Below are positions 45,120-56,915 of a stretch of DNA of 64,000 nucleotides, one piece after another. The stretch is taken from NCBI RefSeq assembly GCF_036898095.1, contig NC_090739.1, positions 58,116,574 through 58,180,573 of the forward strand, written 5' to 3'. The first letter of the stretch is position 1, and the number at the start of each line of letters is the position of its first letter. A program made the translations under genes and the position numbers. Below the pieces are notes generated by a model. That model had not been told where the DNA came from. It saw nothing but the letters and a program-made list of their open reading frames with translations, and ran no database searches. This DNA is from Palaemon carinicauda. Lineage: Eukaryota > Arthropoda > Malacostraca > Decapoda > Palaemonidae.

Positions 45120-45393
45120 ACGGGAACAGGTACATATATACATATACCAAGGCACTTCCCCCAATTTTGGGGGGTAGCCGACATCAACAAATGACACAAA
45201 AACAAAAAAAGGGGACCTCTACTCTCTACGTTCCTCCAGCCTAACAAGGGACTCAACCGAGTTCAGATGGTACTGCTAGGGTGCCACAGCCCACCCTCCC
45301 ACATTATCCATCACAGATAAAGCTTCATAATGCTGAATCCCCTACTGCTGCTACCTCCGCGGTCATCTAAGGCATCGGAGGCAGCAGCAGGGC

Positions 45394-47165
45394 CTACCAG
45401 AACTGCGTCACAATCGCTCGCCATTCATTCCTATTTCTAGCACGCTCTCTTGCCTCTCTCACATCTATCCTCCTATCACCCAGAGCTTTTTTCACTCCAT
45501 CCATCCACCCAAACCTTGGCCTTCCTCTTGTACTTCTCCCATCAACTCTTGCATTCATCACCTTCTTTAACAGACAGCCATTTTCCATTCTCTCAACATG
45601 GCCAAACCATCTCACCACATTCATATCCACTCTAGCTGCTAACTCATTTCTTACACCCGTTCTCACCTTCACCACTTCGTTCCTAACCCTATCTACTCGA
45701 GATACACCAGCCATACTCCTTAGACACTTCATCTCAAACGCATTCAATTTCTGTCTCTCCGTCACTTTCATTCCCCACAACTCCGATCCATACATCACAG
45801 TTGGTACAATCACTTTCTCATATAGAACTCTCTTTACATTCATGCCCAACCCTCATTTTTTACTACTCCCTTAACTGCCCCCAACACTTAGCAACCTTCA
45901 TTCACTCTCTGACGTACATCTGCTTCCACTCCACCATTTGCTGCAACAACAGACCCCAAGTACTTAAACTGATCCACCTCCTCAAGTAACTCTCCATTCA
46001 ACATGACATTCAACCTTGCACCACCTTCCCTTCTCGTACATTTCATAACCTTACTCTTACCCACATTAACTCTCAACTTCCTTCTCTCACACACCCTTTC
46101 AAATTCTGTCACTAATCGGCCAAGCTTCTCTTCCGCGTCTGCAACCAGTACAGTATCATCCGCAAACAACAACTGATTTACCTCCCATTCATGGTCATTC
46201 TCGTCTACCAGTTTCAATCCTCGTCCAAGCACTCTAGCATTCACCTCTCTCACCACTCCATCAACATACAAGTTAAACAACCACGGCGACATCACACATC
46301 CTGTCTCAGCCCCACTCTCACCGGAAACCAATCACTCATTTCATTTCCTATCCTAATACATGCTTTACTACCTTTGTAGAAACTTTTCACTGCTTGCAAC
46401 AACCTTCCACCAACTCCATATAACCTCATCACATTCCACATTGCTTCTCTATCAACTGTATCATACGCTTTCTCCAGATCCATAAACGCAACATACACAT
46501 CCTTACCTTCTGCTAAATATTTCTCGCTTATCTGCCTAACTGTAAAAATCTGATTCATACAACCCCTATCTCTTCTAAAACCACCTTGTACTTCTAAGAT
46601 TGCATTCTCTGTTTTATCCGTAATCCTATTAATCAGTACTCTACCATACACTTTTCCAACTATACTCAACAAACTAATACCCCTCGAATTACAACTCATG
46701 CACATCTCCCTTACCCTTATATAGTGGTACAATACATGCTCAAACCCAATCTACTGGTACCATTGACAACACAAAACACATATTAAACAATCTCACCAAC
46801 CGTTCAAGTACAGTCACACCCCATTCCTTGAATAGCTCAGCTCTCACACCATCCATACCAGATGCTTTTCCTACTCTCGTTTCATCTAGTATTCTCCTCA
46901 CTTCCTCTCTTGTAATCTCTCTCTCATTCTTATCTCCCATCACTGGGACCTCAACACGTGCAACAGCAATTATATCTGCCTCCCTATTATCCTCAACATT
47001 CTGTAAGCTTTCAAAATATTCCGCCCACCTTTTCCTTGCCTCCTCTCCTTTTAACAACCTTCCATTTCCATCTTTCACTGTCTCTTCAATTCTTGCGCCA
47101 GCCTTCCTTACTCTATTCACTTCTTTCCAAAACTTCTTCTTATTCTCTTCATATGAACGACCCAA
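45394..47165 (-). pseudogene. RTE-like reverse transcriptase and C-terminus, frameshifted
   Basis: Four overlapping or adjacent minus frames. 47165-46740: 'REITREEVRRILDETRVGKASGMDGV'. 46732-46292: 'NSRGISLLSIVGKVYGRVL', 'VYVAFMDLEKAYDTVDREAMW' (first catalytic Asp). 46331-45888: 'VNQLLFADDTVLVADAEEKL' (catalytic Asp pair), 'QFKYLGSVVAANGG'. 45849-45394: 'VMYGSELWGMKVTERQKLNAF', 'MNVVRWFGHVERMENGCLLKKV', 'GRPRFGWMDGV'. A frameshift at about 46300 falls within the usual GxxQGxxLSP motif (here 'GLRQDV'). Non-functional. Confidence 0.85.
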
Positions 47166-47389
47166 TCCCTGACCCCCACGTCAGGTCAGCTGCCCTCTTT
47201 ACCTCACTTAAATTTGCGCTTTACTTCCACATTTTTCTCTCTTTATTTTTCATACTTCTCTACACTATTACTCTGTAGCCATTCTGGAAAAGCCCTCTTT
47301 TTCTCTCTTCCACTTTTACCTTCACTCCTTCATTCCACCATTCACTGCCCTTCCTCATGCGGCCTTCAACAAACTTCTTGCCACACACA

Positions 47390-48438
47390 TCATTTGCAAT
47401 CCCAACAAAATTTTCCTTTTACTAACTTCCACTTCTCCTCTAAATTACCAGTTTCTCTTACTTTCACTTCGTCATATGCCATTTTCAACCCTTCTTGATA
47501 TTTACTTTTTACCCCCGTTTTTACTAGCTCTTCAACCCTCACTACCTCCCTTTTACATCCACCTACTCTATTCCCCCACTCTTTTGCTACAACTAATTTT
47601 CCTTCCACCAAAAAATGATCAGACATACTGTTAGCCATACCCCTAAACACGTGCACCAAAAAATGATCAGACATACTGTTAGCCATACCCCTAAACACGT
47701 GCACGTCTTTCAGTCTTCCAAACATTCTTTTAGTTATCAACACATAATCCATTAATACCCTTTCTACCACTCTTCCATTTGCCACTCTTACCCATGTATA
47801 CTTGTTTTTATCTTTCTTTTTGAGAAAGCTAGAACTTATCACCATCTCTTGCTCAACACATATCTACCAGTCTCTCACCACTCTCATTTTCACCTGGTAC
47901 GCCATACTTCCCAATGACAGCTTCTACCTCTCCAGCGCCCACTCTAGCATTTAAGTTACCCATGACAACTACCTTAATTCCTTCTACCCAGTCCTTTTAT
48001 ACACCTAGTTAATTCATTCCAAAACTCATTCCGCTCTTCTTCCCTTTTCTCACAACCTGACCTGTACGCACTGACAAAAGCCCAACATTCCCTACCCAAC
48101 CTAACCCTTACTCACATTAACCTAGACGATATCTCCTTCCATTCCACTACTTTACCTGTCATCCATTCACTCAGCAATAAAGCCACACCCTCTCTTGCTC
48201 TTCCTCTTTCAATCCCAGACACTCTACCAGACATTTCACCAAACATCACTTCACCCTTCCCTTTTATTTTTGTCTCACACAAAGCCAATATATTCATCCC
48301 TCTATTCCTAAACATACTTCCAATCTCACATCTTTTACTCTCTATCGTACTACATCCACACACATTCAAACACCTCAAAACTAGAGTGCGGGGAGCAGTC
48401 ACTCTCCCTCCAGCTCCACCTCTTTGATGAAGTCTCAC
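47390..48438 (-). pseudogene. RTE-like endonuclease remnants
   Basis: 48438-48112: 'LRCLNVCG' and 'ILALCETKIKGKGEV' correspond to the N- and E-containing motifs of an apurinic-type endonuclease. 47845-47390: 'DYVLITKRMFGRLKDVHVFRG' followed by 'SDHFLV', the terminal SDH motif. A 48-bp tandem duplication (47607-47702) doubles the SDH segment. Frames broken between 47845 and 48112. Confidence 0.75.
47607..47702 (-). repeat. 48-bp in-frame tandem duplication
   Basis: Two exact 48-bp copies (47607-47654, 47655-47702), 16 codons each, including the endonuclease SDH motif. Confidence 0.97.
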
Positions 48439-48565
48439 AGGATTGAAATTACAGGAGAGGGGGTTCTCAGCCCTCTCGTTCCGTCCCTTTTAGTCGCCTC
48501 TTACGACACGCAGGGATACGTTGGCGTTATTCTAATTGGCTTTATGCCCCCGCGGCCACAGGGGG

Positions 48566-49189
48566 CATAATAGTTATAGTTAAAACTTCTGTAACTTCTG
48601 TTTGGAAAATTTTTATATTTTATCCCTAAAATCACAATTGTTAAAAAAAATAGTTCAGGTATCTGAATAATAATCATGATTTATTAATATTGTCTTTGTA
48701 AAAATACAAAGAAAAGCTTTGAATGCCCGTATCTGAAAACTATACTTATTGACCTTCAAATTCTATCTTCTCCCTTAGTTTTAAAGATATGGCTTTGAAA
48801 TTTGGTATATAACTTAGAAAGACATTATAAAACAATAAAATAGAATCCTCTTTTTTCAATTTTTATTTCATTTATATTCTAATTTTTTTCCCTCGAAATA
48901 TAGGGTTAATTTTTAACCATAATGAAAAAAATTATATCTAGCAAAAAGAATGACTCAGAAGAAAAACTCTCTATTTTATTTTAGGTCTATATCATGTCTA
49001 TGTAGGGTATCAATCCAAGGTCTCAATATTAAGTATTAAGGGAGGAGATAGAATTTGAAAAACTAATTTTCAAGATAAATCTTCCTGGCATCACAAAACT
49101 GAAGGTAAGAGGCAAAAATTCTATGCAGTTTGGAGATTTCTTAAGTTACCTTATTATGTGGTATGAATGTCAAAGTCCTGTTCTTTAAA
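48566..49189. other. AT-rich intron, nothing recognised
   Basis: No feature supported between the RTE-like LINE and DIRS D. Confidence 0.45.
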
Positions 49190-49299
49190 AAGGCATTAGC
49201 CAGCCGGTCCCCTTCGGCAAACAAGTAAATACCTTCTCACAACAACTCTGTTGTCTGGCTGTCATGATTCTGGGATGAACAAAAGACAAACAGATCTTA

Positions 49300-50270
49300 C
49301 TGTCAGCCCCGTGCATCCCAGACAAAAAGAACATTCTAGTGGACAATCTGTGCAGGAAAACTTGCATAGTTTATTCCTAATGGTCTTTTGATCCTCAGAC
49401 ATCGACCAAAGTCTGACTTTGTGGGGTTCGCCGCTAGTAGACTTGTTCGCGACGTCTCAATCTAAAACTGCTTTCCAGTACCAGATCTGCAGACAATGTT
49501 CCAGGATGCCTTCCAACATCCATGGGATGATCTAGACGTCAATACGTTCCCCCCAGTTGGCCAGATCCGGAGGCTCGTCAACAAGGTAAGATCATCTTTC
49601 AGTCTATCAATGACATTAATAGCTCCCCTATGGCAACATGCAAATTGGTGCCCAGATCTTCTTCTGTTGCTGGATGTTTTGAAGGAGTTGCCTCCTTTAT
49701 ATGACCTGCTACGTCTACCACATACGAAGATTTATCACAGGGCAGTCACATGCCCCTACGACCTAGTGCCTTAAGGTTATTCAGTATCTCGCTCATAGAG
49801 GATTTTAGCAATCAGTGACAAATCAGATGTCTGGTTACCTCAGGAAATCCTCTGTCACAATCTATCAGGCAAAATGGTCAAACTTTTAAATTTTTTTGTG
49901 GTTGGTGACGTAAAAGGGTCCCTCCACTCATAGCCACTAAACCCTGATTGCTGAGTTTTTGTTGTATCTCAGAGAGGAAAAACTTGCTCAGTCTCAACAG
50001 TGATAAGGCTATCGCTCAGCCTTAAGCCAGAACTTTATATTGAAAGGGGTTCATATTTCCTTTTCAGCAGAATTATCTATGTTCATACGGATCTTTTAAG
50101 ATATCTTGCCCTCATCTGGAAGTGAGACCCTCTCCTTGGAACAGGGTGAAAGTCTTGCATTCCTTAAAAGAGCGCTTTATGGACCATCGAGTCGAGCATC
50201 AGATAGCGACTTGACCCTTAAAATGTTTTTTCCTCACCTCGGCCTCTACAAAGAGGGTCAGCAAGTCGTA
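49300..50270 (+). pseudogene. DIRS D methyltransferase-like and recombinase N-terminal remnants
   Basis: 49496-49774 reads 'DAFQHPWDDLDVNTFPPVGQIRRLVNKV' (the FPPF motif is FPPV here) and 'LIAPLWQHANWCPDL', close to DIRS C. Near 49840-49890 a different frame gives 'LRKSSVTIYQAKWSNF', the start of the recombinase. 50235-50270 gives the first catalytic Arg block ('STKRVSKSYG'). Multiple frameshifts. Confidence 0.75.
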
Positions 50271-51299
50271 TGGTAGTGGCGGGTTGCACACAAAAGCAAC
50301 CCCCACACCCTTGAATCTTTCTTACTGATAATAGTCCCCTCAAAACAAACTTTCTACTATCGTGATCTTACAGCTGGACTCTTGCACAGAAGGGAACAGT
50401 AAAACTTAAACATAACCTTAAAACTATATTTCCTTACAACTATAACAATCACTTAATACGAAAATCCAACATTCAAATATAGGTTGTTATTAATCCTTAA
50501 TACTATGATTCCTAAAACTAAAACGATTCACCAATCAAAATAATAATCACACAACTTAAAACTAAATCAGACAAAATTAACAATAGCATGCACCACAATA
50601 TTTCATATATATAATGGTACGTGTACGTACATGAAAACTGTTTCCAATAATCAGAGAAAAACAATACTCGAGTAAGCACTCATTAAAACCAGCACCGACA
50701 CATTCGCACAAAGTACCATAAACTCGTAACAAACTTAAATATGTTGCACGTGGACACCGTAGTCCATACAAAGCCAAACTGTCTCTTTCTTGAAATACTA
50801 CCATTGCTCTGTGGTTAACAGCAGCCTACACTGGGTGGCAATTTGCCACAACTGCTTCCTTGATTGTGGTCGTGGTTATCATCATCATCATTATCAGCAG
50901 CAATCGAAACATATCAGGCCTGGTCATCAACAATAGATCCACATAGAAAAAACTCTCCAAAGGAGGAATTACGACCTGCAATAAAAAGAAAAACACTTAC
51001 GAACACTCCTAGCTAACTAAACTATCGCACTATAATCAAAGATAAATGATAAACTTTCCATCATTCATAATCGCGCCTAGCAAAGATGAATAAAAACACT
51101 GTACTTTTACAAATTTTTTTTCTAGGCTGGTCGATGAACAAATAAAATAATCCAGCATTCGGGACTCAACTGAATCCTGCTGCAGTTAAATAGAAAAAGC
51201 ATTTGCCCAACACATTCACCACCGCCCTAACCTAGCTCTAGGTTTGAACTCTTCCAGATTGTGAGTATATGGGAGGGAGGTAGCTGATGATACTGATCA
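50271..51299. other. About 1 kb of foreign sequence interrupting the DIRS D recombinase
   Basis: In DIRS C only ~200 bases separate the flanking recombinase blocks. Here ~1.03 kb of AT-rich, unrelated sequence lies between them. I found no TIRs, ORF or LINE tail in it, so its nature is unknown. It contains a (CAT/CATT)-rich patch near 50880. Confidence 0.5.
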
Positions 51300-51640
51300 A
51301 CTGTTACTATGTCCTTTTAGGGTGCTCTCTCAATCGTTCCGGACAGGCTCATCCACACAACAACCAGCTGTTTGTCAGTACAGGTAGGGTCAAAAGGCGT
51401 ATTACACAGAACACGTTTTCCTCCTGGATTAGGCAGGTCATTGACCGTGCCTGGCATTCAAAAAAGGAACTTCTCTGTGATGCAGGTGTTACATGCGGAC
51501 GTATAGAAGCACCAGAGAACCTGAACCACTCACTAGCTGAAAGACTTAACACACAGTTAGTTCCCCTGACACATTTTTTGTATGGCCTGTGGTGGTTGTT
51601 CAACGTTCAACAAGTAGTATAGCTGCCTTAGCTTCCTTAC
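51300..51640 (+). pseudogene. DIRS D recombinase C-terminus
   Basis: 'LFVSTGRVKRRITQNTFSSWIRQVIDRA' matches 'LFVSTGVTKKQVSKNTISFWLRQVIARV' of DIRS C. The region of the His-x-x-Arg and Tyr catalytic residues (about 51480-51600) is scrambled: after 'LCDAGVTCG' the expected 'PHDIRG' is not readable in this frame. Confidence 0.7.
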
Positions 51641-52109
51641 AGGACAATTAGCCGTCGGTCAAGTGTAGAGGTTGTGGTATTGGTCTGAGGGGAATATAAA
51701 GGAATGACTGGACTTTTTTTTTTTTCTTTACCTTCTCCTCTCTTGGGATACAGCCAGCTCTATTGACTGCAGGTAAGACCCATTTTGCAGGTTGCCTGAA
51801 TACATCATGTTCATACAGTATACGAATATACTGTATTTCGTTGCCTCCTCTATCTCCTAATAAGGGGTAGTTGAGTTTCTTAGGTCTTAGTGTGTATGAT
51901 AGAAAGCTTATGGTTTATACATAAGCTCGATATCGTCACTGATTGGGTTCCTCACACACACATCATTATTGTATGGGCCCTTGTCCTCTGGTATTATCAA
52001 ACCAACAGGATACCCATCCCAAGCTTCCTTAAACTCAGGTGTTGCAATCCTGGGACAAGTTTTTAGCCAGTTGAATGGACTCCCTTCAACATATTGGCGA
52101 GTCTCCTAC

Positions 52110-52190
52110 ATAAGGAACAAGTGTTTGTATTTGTGTTGGAACAAATAAAAAATTTGGAAGTAATTTGTATTTTTCCTAAATAAGCAAACG
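52110..52190 (+). repeat. DIRS D internal complementary region (ICR)
   Basis: …TGTATTTGTGTTGGAACA (complement of a DIRS left end that is no longer present) joined at 52143 to AATAAAAAATTTGGAAGTAA… (complement of the right end at 52400-52447). It therefore records the sequence of the lost left terminus. Confidence 0.85.
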
Positions 52191-52482
52191 TAAAGTTCTT
52201 TACACACAGTTTTCAAACTCCCACCATTACCTTTGCCCAGTAAGTCTTGCATGCAATGAAAAGAGATTGAGTTAGTGAATGAGCAGGTGGACCTGGCTTT
52301 TCCTTCGCTACTACCCCTGTAACTATCGAGATGTTGCCACTCGTAGAAAGTTATGGCCAGAATGATAGTTTGCGGTGAATTAACTCCTATATGAAGAACT
52401 TGAGGTTTGTATACTTGGGAAAAATACAAATTAATTCCAAATTTATATATTTCATATCTGTAATATATTTTTCATTCAACAG

Positions 52483-52663
52483 ATGGAGCCATTCACAAAA
52501 CCTGTAGATACTACAGAATTTCCCACCTATGAAGATGTCGTGGTCCATCCAGTTGACTTTACCTCCCTTGAGCGCAACATAAAGAGGAAATTCTATGGGT
52601 CTACAGAAGCATTTTCTTCAGATGCCAGATGGATTGTACATAATTCTGTGATATTTAATGGAG
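52483..52663 (+). CDS. ZMYND8: ZMYND8-like exon: bromodomain core
   Basis: 181-nt host exon. Acceptor TTTTTCATTCAACAG ends at 52482 and donor GTGAGC starts at 52664. It enters in phase 0, as exon 2 requires, and leaves one base (first G of a Gly codon). The peptide runs from MEPFTKPVDTTEF through HPVDFTSLERNIKRKFYGST to WIVHNSVIFNGG. In ZMYND8 the matching block is 'F.KPV…HPMDL.TLE.N..KK.YG.TEAF..DA.WI.HN.IIYNGG'. The Asn after Phe (Tyr in vertebrates), which contacts acetyl-lysine, is conserved. The Met at the start is not an initiation codon; the exon is internal. It is bracketed by two DIRS ends. Confidence 0.93.
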
Positions 52664-52697
52664 GTGAGCTGTCAGTCTAATTTAAATAAACTATATT

Positions 52698-53600
52698 TGT
52701 TCCGGCACTATTTACAAACCATTACGCTCTTTACAGTGGAGATATATTTCGGCGATTGCTGAAACTACCCACTAAACTTTTTACGCGAGGTGTAACAACC
52801 CTCTGCTAGTTAGCGGAGGGGGAATGTGTGTAGATCGACCATCCTACTCACACCCGGACTAGAAACAAAGCGCCTTTTTTTTTATCTCTGCTCGGGTAGA
52901 ATGCAAAAACCTTTAAACGTATATTGGCTGAAAACTGGCCTAAAAGCTAAAAAACTTTCCGTTCTTTTCCTTTTCAGGTGTGTCTGCCCGTCGGGATCAA
53001 AACCATGCTGGTTTGTTCTGGCATCGAAGGGCGGTGATGCAGCACCTTCATGCCAGCATTGGAGACCAATCCTCACAGTCTCTATCTAATGTACAAAGTC
53101 CACTCTTGCACATAGGAGTCTCCTTGTAGCGAGGGGTTGCCTTCCCAGTGGGTGAGGTTTGGTAGGCAACGGAAAAAGGTAAAGCAGGAGTCTTTCCCTT
53201 TGGGTTCATCGTCGAAGGGAAAGACACCTTGCCATTAGACTCCATCGGCTCGACCTCTCTATCCTGACTCTGTTCGGTCAGCTTCCCTTGGAAGTCGATC
53301 GAGTTCGAGTGGTGCCCATTTGACTCCTTGACAACCTTGTGTGCCGGGGCCTCCGTTGCTTCCCATAGGGAAGCACCGCTGGCCGCCACTGTTTTGGAGT
53401 CTCTTTGCTAATGCGATGCTTCAGGTGGGGCATTCCTTGCGGCTTACAGGTTCTCCGGGCAAGGAATGGTTACTTGAGGTCTTTGGGGTTGGATTCACAG
53501 TGGGAGCTCATAGTCTCCCCAAGGGTTGATTCTCATCTTCCCCTCGTGACTCTGTAGTGGTTTGCGGACTGTGGCCGGATGTAGTGCGCAGACTGCCTAG
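52698..53600 (+). mobile_element. DIRS left-end fragment
   Basis: Begins TGTTCCGGCACTATTTACAAACC, a DIRS left end, followed by ITR-like sequence (ACTAGTTAGCGGAGG-type block, compare 2215-2240) and a decayed ORF1 start near 53040-53250 ('NPHSLYLMYK', then 'LPSQWVRFGRQRKKVKQ', parallel to 'SDIQWVRYGTKKRKSS' in DIRS C). Stops at the TIR element at 53603. Confidence 0.65.
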
Positions 53601-53602
53601 TA

Positions 53603-54611
53603 CAGGTATTGCTCGACTTACGACCTATGCGACATACGACTATTCGACTTTACGACCATTTTTTCAGGGTGATGATGTCACAAGTTTATCGGAAATAGGA
53701 CGAATATTTCCTTGAAAATAATCTATTTTCTTGTATACATATCAACTCATTTATCTTGGTAAATTATTATTTTCTTTTATTGTTAATATTCAGTATTTAT
53801 TTTCAGTTAAAAATAAATTAAGAAAAATTTTAATATCATTCGAGTTCATATTATATGTCTGGTGACGTCACATCACCGGCGGAAAGCGTCCGGGCAATAC
53901 AGTGATTTTCTTCCAACAGGCTAACGATTAATATTAGTATTTCCATTATCGAAATATTAAATAACGATACAAAGTATTTTGAGGGAATGTATCGGTTGTC
54001 ATGAGTCCTACGTAGCGTAAATTTGACTGTACGCTACTTTTTTAATCTCTACTTTTTTAATCTCTGATAATGGATCGATGTTTAAAGAAAATATACTATT
54101 AGGGCAAATATTTTCTTGAAAATAATATATTTCCTTTTACATTATAAGAATAAAATACTTTTGTTTGTTAAGTTAGTATTTTCTTTTCATTTCTTGCGAG
54201 AAACAAAGAAAATGAATTTACATATTTTGCAAGTCATTCTTCGTAGAGATTACTGTACGTCACGTGACTTGTAACGTCATGTATCTGGCGGAAGCGCGCT
54301 GACAAACCGAATGATTTCCTTTCATTGTTACCGAGTAATCTTATTACAGCATTCCCATCATCGAAACACCCAGTAACGATATCAAGTGTTTTAGTGGTCT
54401 GTATCATTAGTTATAAGATTAGTACAACTTACCGTAAATTTAAGAAAAAAAGTCTGATGACATCATATTTCTGGCGGAAGGCGAGAGGCAAATCAAGTGA
54501 TTTCCTTCCGATGCGTTACTATTCCCATAATCAAAACCTCGAATAATGATATATAGAATTTTTTAATAATTTAAAAAAAAAATTTGAAGATACCACTGAA
54601 TTAAAAACAAA

Positions 54612-54672
<61 letters not shown>

Positions 54673-55588
54673 GAGAGCGAGTGAGAGAGCGTATTCCTTT
54701 TATAAATAATAATAAGGTCTATAAACAAACTGTATGGAAAATGTGATACCCTATAACATATTGGCGCTGATGTAATATGCATTATGAAGAAATTTCAAAT
54801 GTCAAGAAAATTATATAAATTAGTGTTATTCGAACTATATGTATGTGCTCATAATAGTAATACGGCAGCGTGACCTTAAGATCAGCTGATGCCAACCAAA
54901 AGTAAATTAAAAGTATTTGTTGATTATTGATATGCTCAAGAAATTGAAAAATAAAATATAAACGTTCTTTAATATAACACAATTAAACACAGTAATGTCT
55001 AATGAAATATAAAGCTTAGTATTGAACTACAATACTGTATGAATCTTTAAAAAGGAACTACCCGTATGCGATTGCGAGAGCGAGCACACACACACACACA
55101 CAGAAAGAGCTACAACGATTTCGCATTATACCTAATGATTAGACGAACTGTATGGAAACTGATTTCCTGTAACATATTGGCGTTGATGTAATATTCATCA
55201 TGAAGATATTTAAGTTAAGAAATGATAAAAAAATATGCCATACGTATGTACGCCATATTTTGATACGGTAGGTAGCGGCACTTTCAGATCAGCTGATCAT
55301 AACCAAAGGTAAACAAAATTTTCAGTACTCGATTGTAAAATGCTTCCAAAATTGATGTATAGAATACAATAATGCATTTATAGAGCATATGATATCCTAT
55401 GAAACAAGAAAATGGAATAATGATAGACAGTAAGAAAATATTGACAAAATATGATCCAGATGATTGCCGAATCATAACGTATCAAAATAAATCTACGGAA
55501 ACTTCACTTTTCTAGTTCGACATACGACCAACTCGACTTACGACTCATCTCTCGGTCCCTATCTTGGTCGCAAGTCGAGCAATACTTG
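53603..55588. mobile_element. TIR DNA element, non-autonomous, TA-flanked
   Basis: Terminal inverted repeats CAGGTATTGCTCGACTTACG and CAAGTATTGCTCGACTTGCG (right end complemented) start directly after TA on each side (53601-53602, 55589-55590), consistent with a TA target duplication of the Tc1/mariner/pogo superfamily. No transposase ORF. The interior is made of diverged repeats: a block with TGACATCA…CTGGCGGAAG…GATTTCCTTCC at about 53865, 54268 and 54457, and TGTATGGAAA…ACATATTGGCG at about 54731 and 55149. Confidence 0.82.
54613..54680. repeat. (GA)n microsatellite
   Basis: AG repeat of about 60 bases inside the TIR element. Confidence 0.97.
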
Positions 55589-55590
55589 TA

Positions 55591-56849
55591 TCTGAATGCT
55601 GACCACACTCCATTTCACTACACAAAAAGAAACTGTGAAATACCCAGAAATCTGGATAAAAGGTAAACAATCAAGGATGAACTGGGCACTGGGCACCACC
55701 TTTGATTTTGTACTGGGCAAGGGAACCCAGCTAGGTTATTTTTTCTTGGGTTTCCCGTCTCTCTTTGCAGTGCTATGCACGGAGTCCTAAATAAGAGGAG
55801 CAGTATGCTTTCTAGGTAAGATTTATTTGTTTATATAGGTAACATTAGGAGAGTAGATGAACTAAAATATTACAAGGGAAGAGAAAAAAATCTTTAGGCC
55901 AGAATAGGGGACCTTTCACATGAAGAGCATATTGAAAGAGGTTCAACAACAACATACATTTATCACAAATTGAAGAAAAAAAATAAAATATGAAAATGCA
56001 AGTATACAAAACCAGGAGAGGCATAAATATCTCCACATAGAACCTCTTAGGAATCAATCCTTACAAACATTCAATCCACATATATATGAGTACAACTAAA
56101 GCCCAACATAACTGTAAATATATTTGGGCCAAAATCCAATGTAATTTGAATAAGGTTCATTATGATCAAAGGTATTATAAGACCAGGTTGCACATCTGAC
56201 CTGTCTCTACATTCTCACCTTTACATCAGAAAGGCAAAAAATTCTTTAATACATTAAGAAAAAACCTATCATCCTCAGTGCTACACGCAAAAGTTATGGC
56301 TAAAGATCGCATACAGCATCAAGACAAACTTCAAGCCTAATGGATAACCCCACCACATTGCTGTTCAAGATCCACACAGTGAGTGAACAGTGTTTGGACA
56401 AAAATCTCTGACTATCTACTCATCTGTAAAGTTTACTTTCACTAAAGTGTCCACTACACTAATATCCTGAGAATCCCCCACTGTCAATAATTGCTTGTCC
56501 TCGCCTAGCACTTTCAAAAGCAGAGGGGAGGCGGAATTGCTCTTGCCACTTAACTTTAATATGCTTCAATACAGGACTCTTTAATTCTTTGTTTAGCAAT
56601 CTTCATCTTGAAATAAATTTCTAAAACATGAACCCCGCTGGGTGCAGTGCACCCGCTACTCTGCAATAAAAAGAATAATTTTTAGTGATGGACTGGCGAT
56701 AATCACATTAAACAGTAAAAAGTTATTGAAAGATTATATAAATCAGTGTCCAAATACAACTTAAATAATAAAATGAAAATAAATAAATCTAGAATTAATT
56801 TATATTTTCCCTATGCATATTTCTACAACTCCATAGGTGTTGCACTGGA
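55591..56849. other. Third host intron, no feature recognised
   Basis: AT-rich. The segment at 56785-56840 (ATTAATTTATATTTTCCCTA) is reminiscent of a complemented DIRS right end and may belong to the next element. Confidence 0.4.
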
Positions 56850-56915
56850 ATAGTCTCTTTTTTTAAATCAACTGTCTCGACCTCAGCACCTGCTCACCTG
56901 CACGTTTATTTTACT

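Larger units (their letters stand above)
45120..48565 (-). mobile_element. RTE-like LINE, reverse strand
   Basis: Near full-length but decayed non-LTR retrotransposon. Minus-strand remnants occur in order: an endonuclease (48438-47390), a linker (47165-46740), RT (46732-45888) and a C-terminal region (45849-45394). The 3' end is near 45120-45180 (CATATATACCAAGGCACTTC…). It is unrelated to LINE copies 1-3. The clade (RTE or near) is inferred from the FADDTVL RT motif and the C-terminal 'RWFGHVERM' block. Confidence 0.8.
49190..52447 (+). mobile_element. DIRS-like retrotransposon D (5'-truncated, decayed)
   Basis: Starts within the RNase H region (about 49300, 'KKNILVDNLCR'), followed by methyltransferase-like and recombinase remnants, a ~1-kb interruption, the recombinase C-terminus, an ICR (52110-52190) and the right end (…GGTTTGTATACTTGGGAAAA…CCAAATTTATA). 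The left half and left ITR are missing. Its right end is only 35 bases from the bromodomain exon. Confidence 0.8.

Noticed and set aside
44642..45194. ORFs of 140 and 87 codons
   Set aside because: No domain, poor composition, and the end overlaps the 3' region of the RTE-like LINE. Probably chance.
46828..47498. Plus-strand Ser/Leu/Pro-rich ORFs
   Set aside because: Antisense shadows of the RTE-like LINE reading on the minus strand.
52483..52680. Independent small gene starting at the Met of the bromodomain exon
   Set aside because: The Met follows a splice acceptor directly, and the protein block continues from the previous exon. The stop at 52678-52680 lies in the intron after a good donor.
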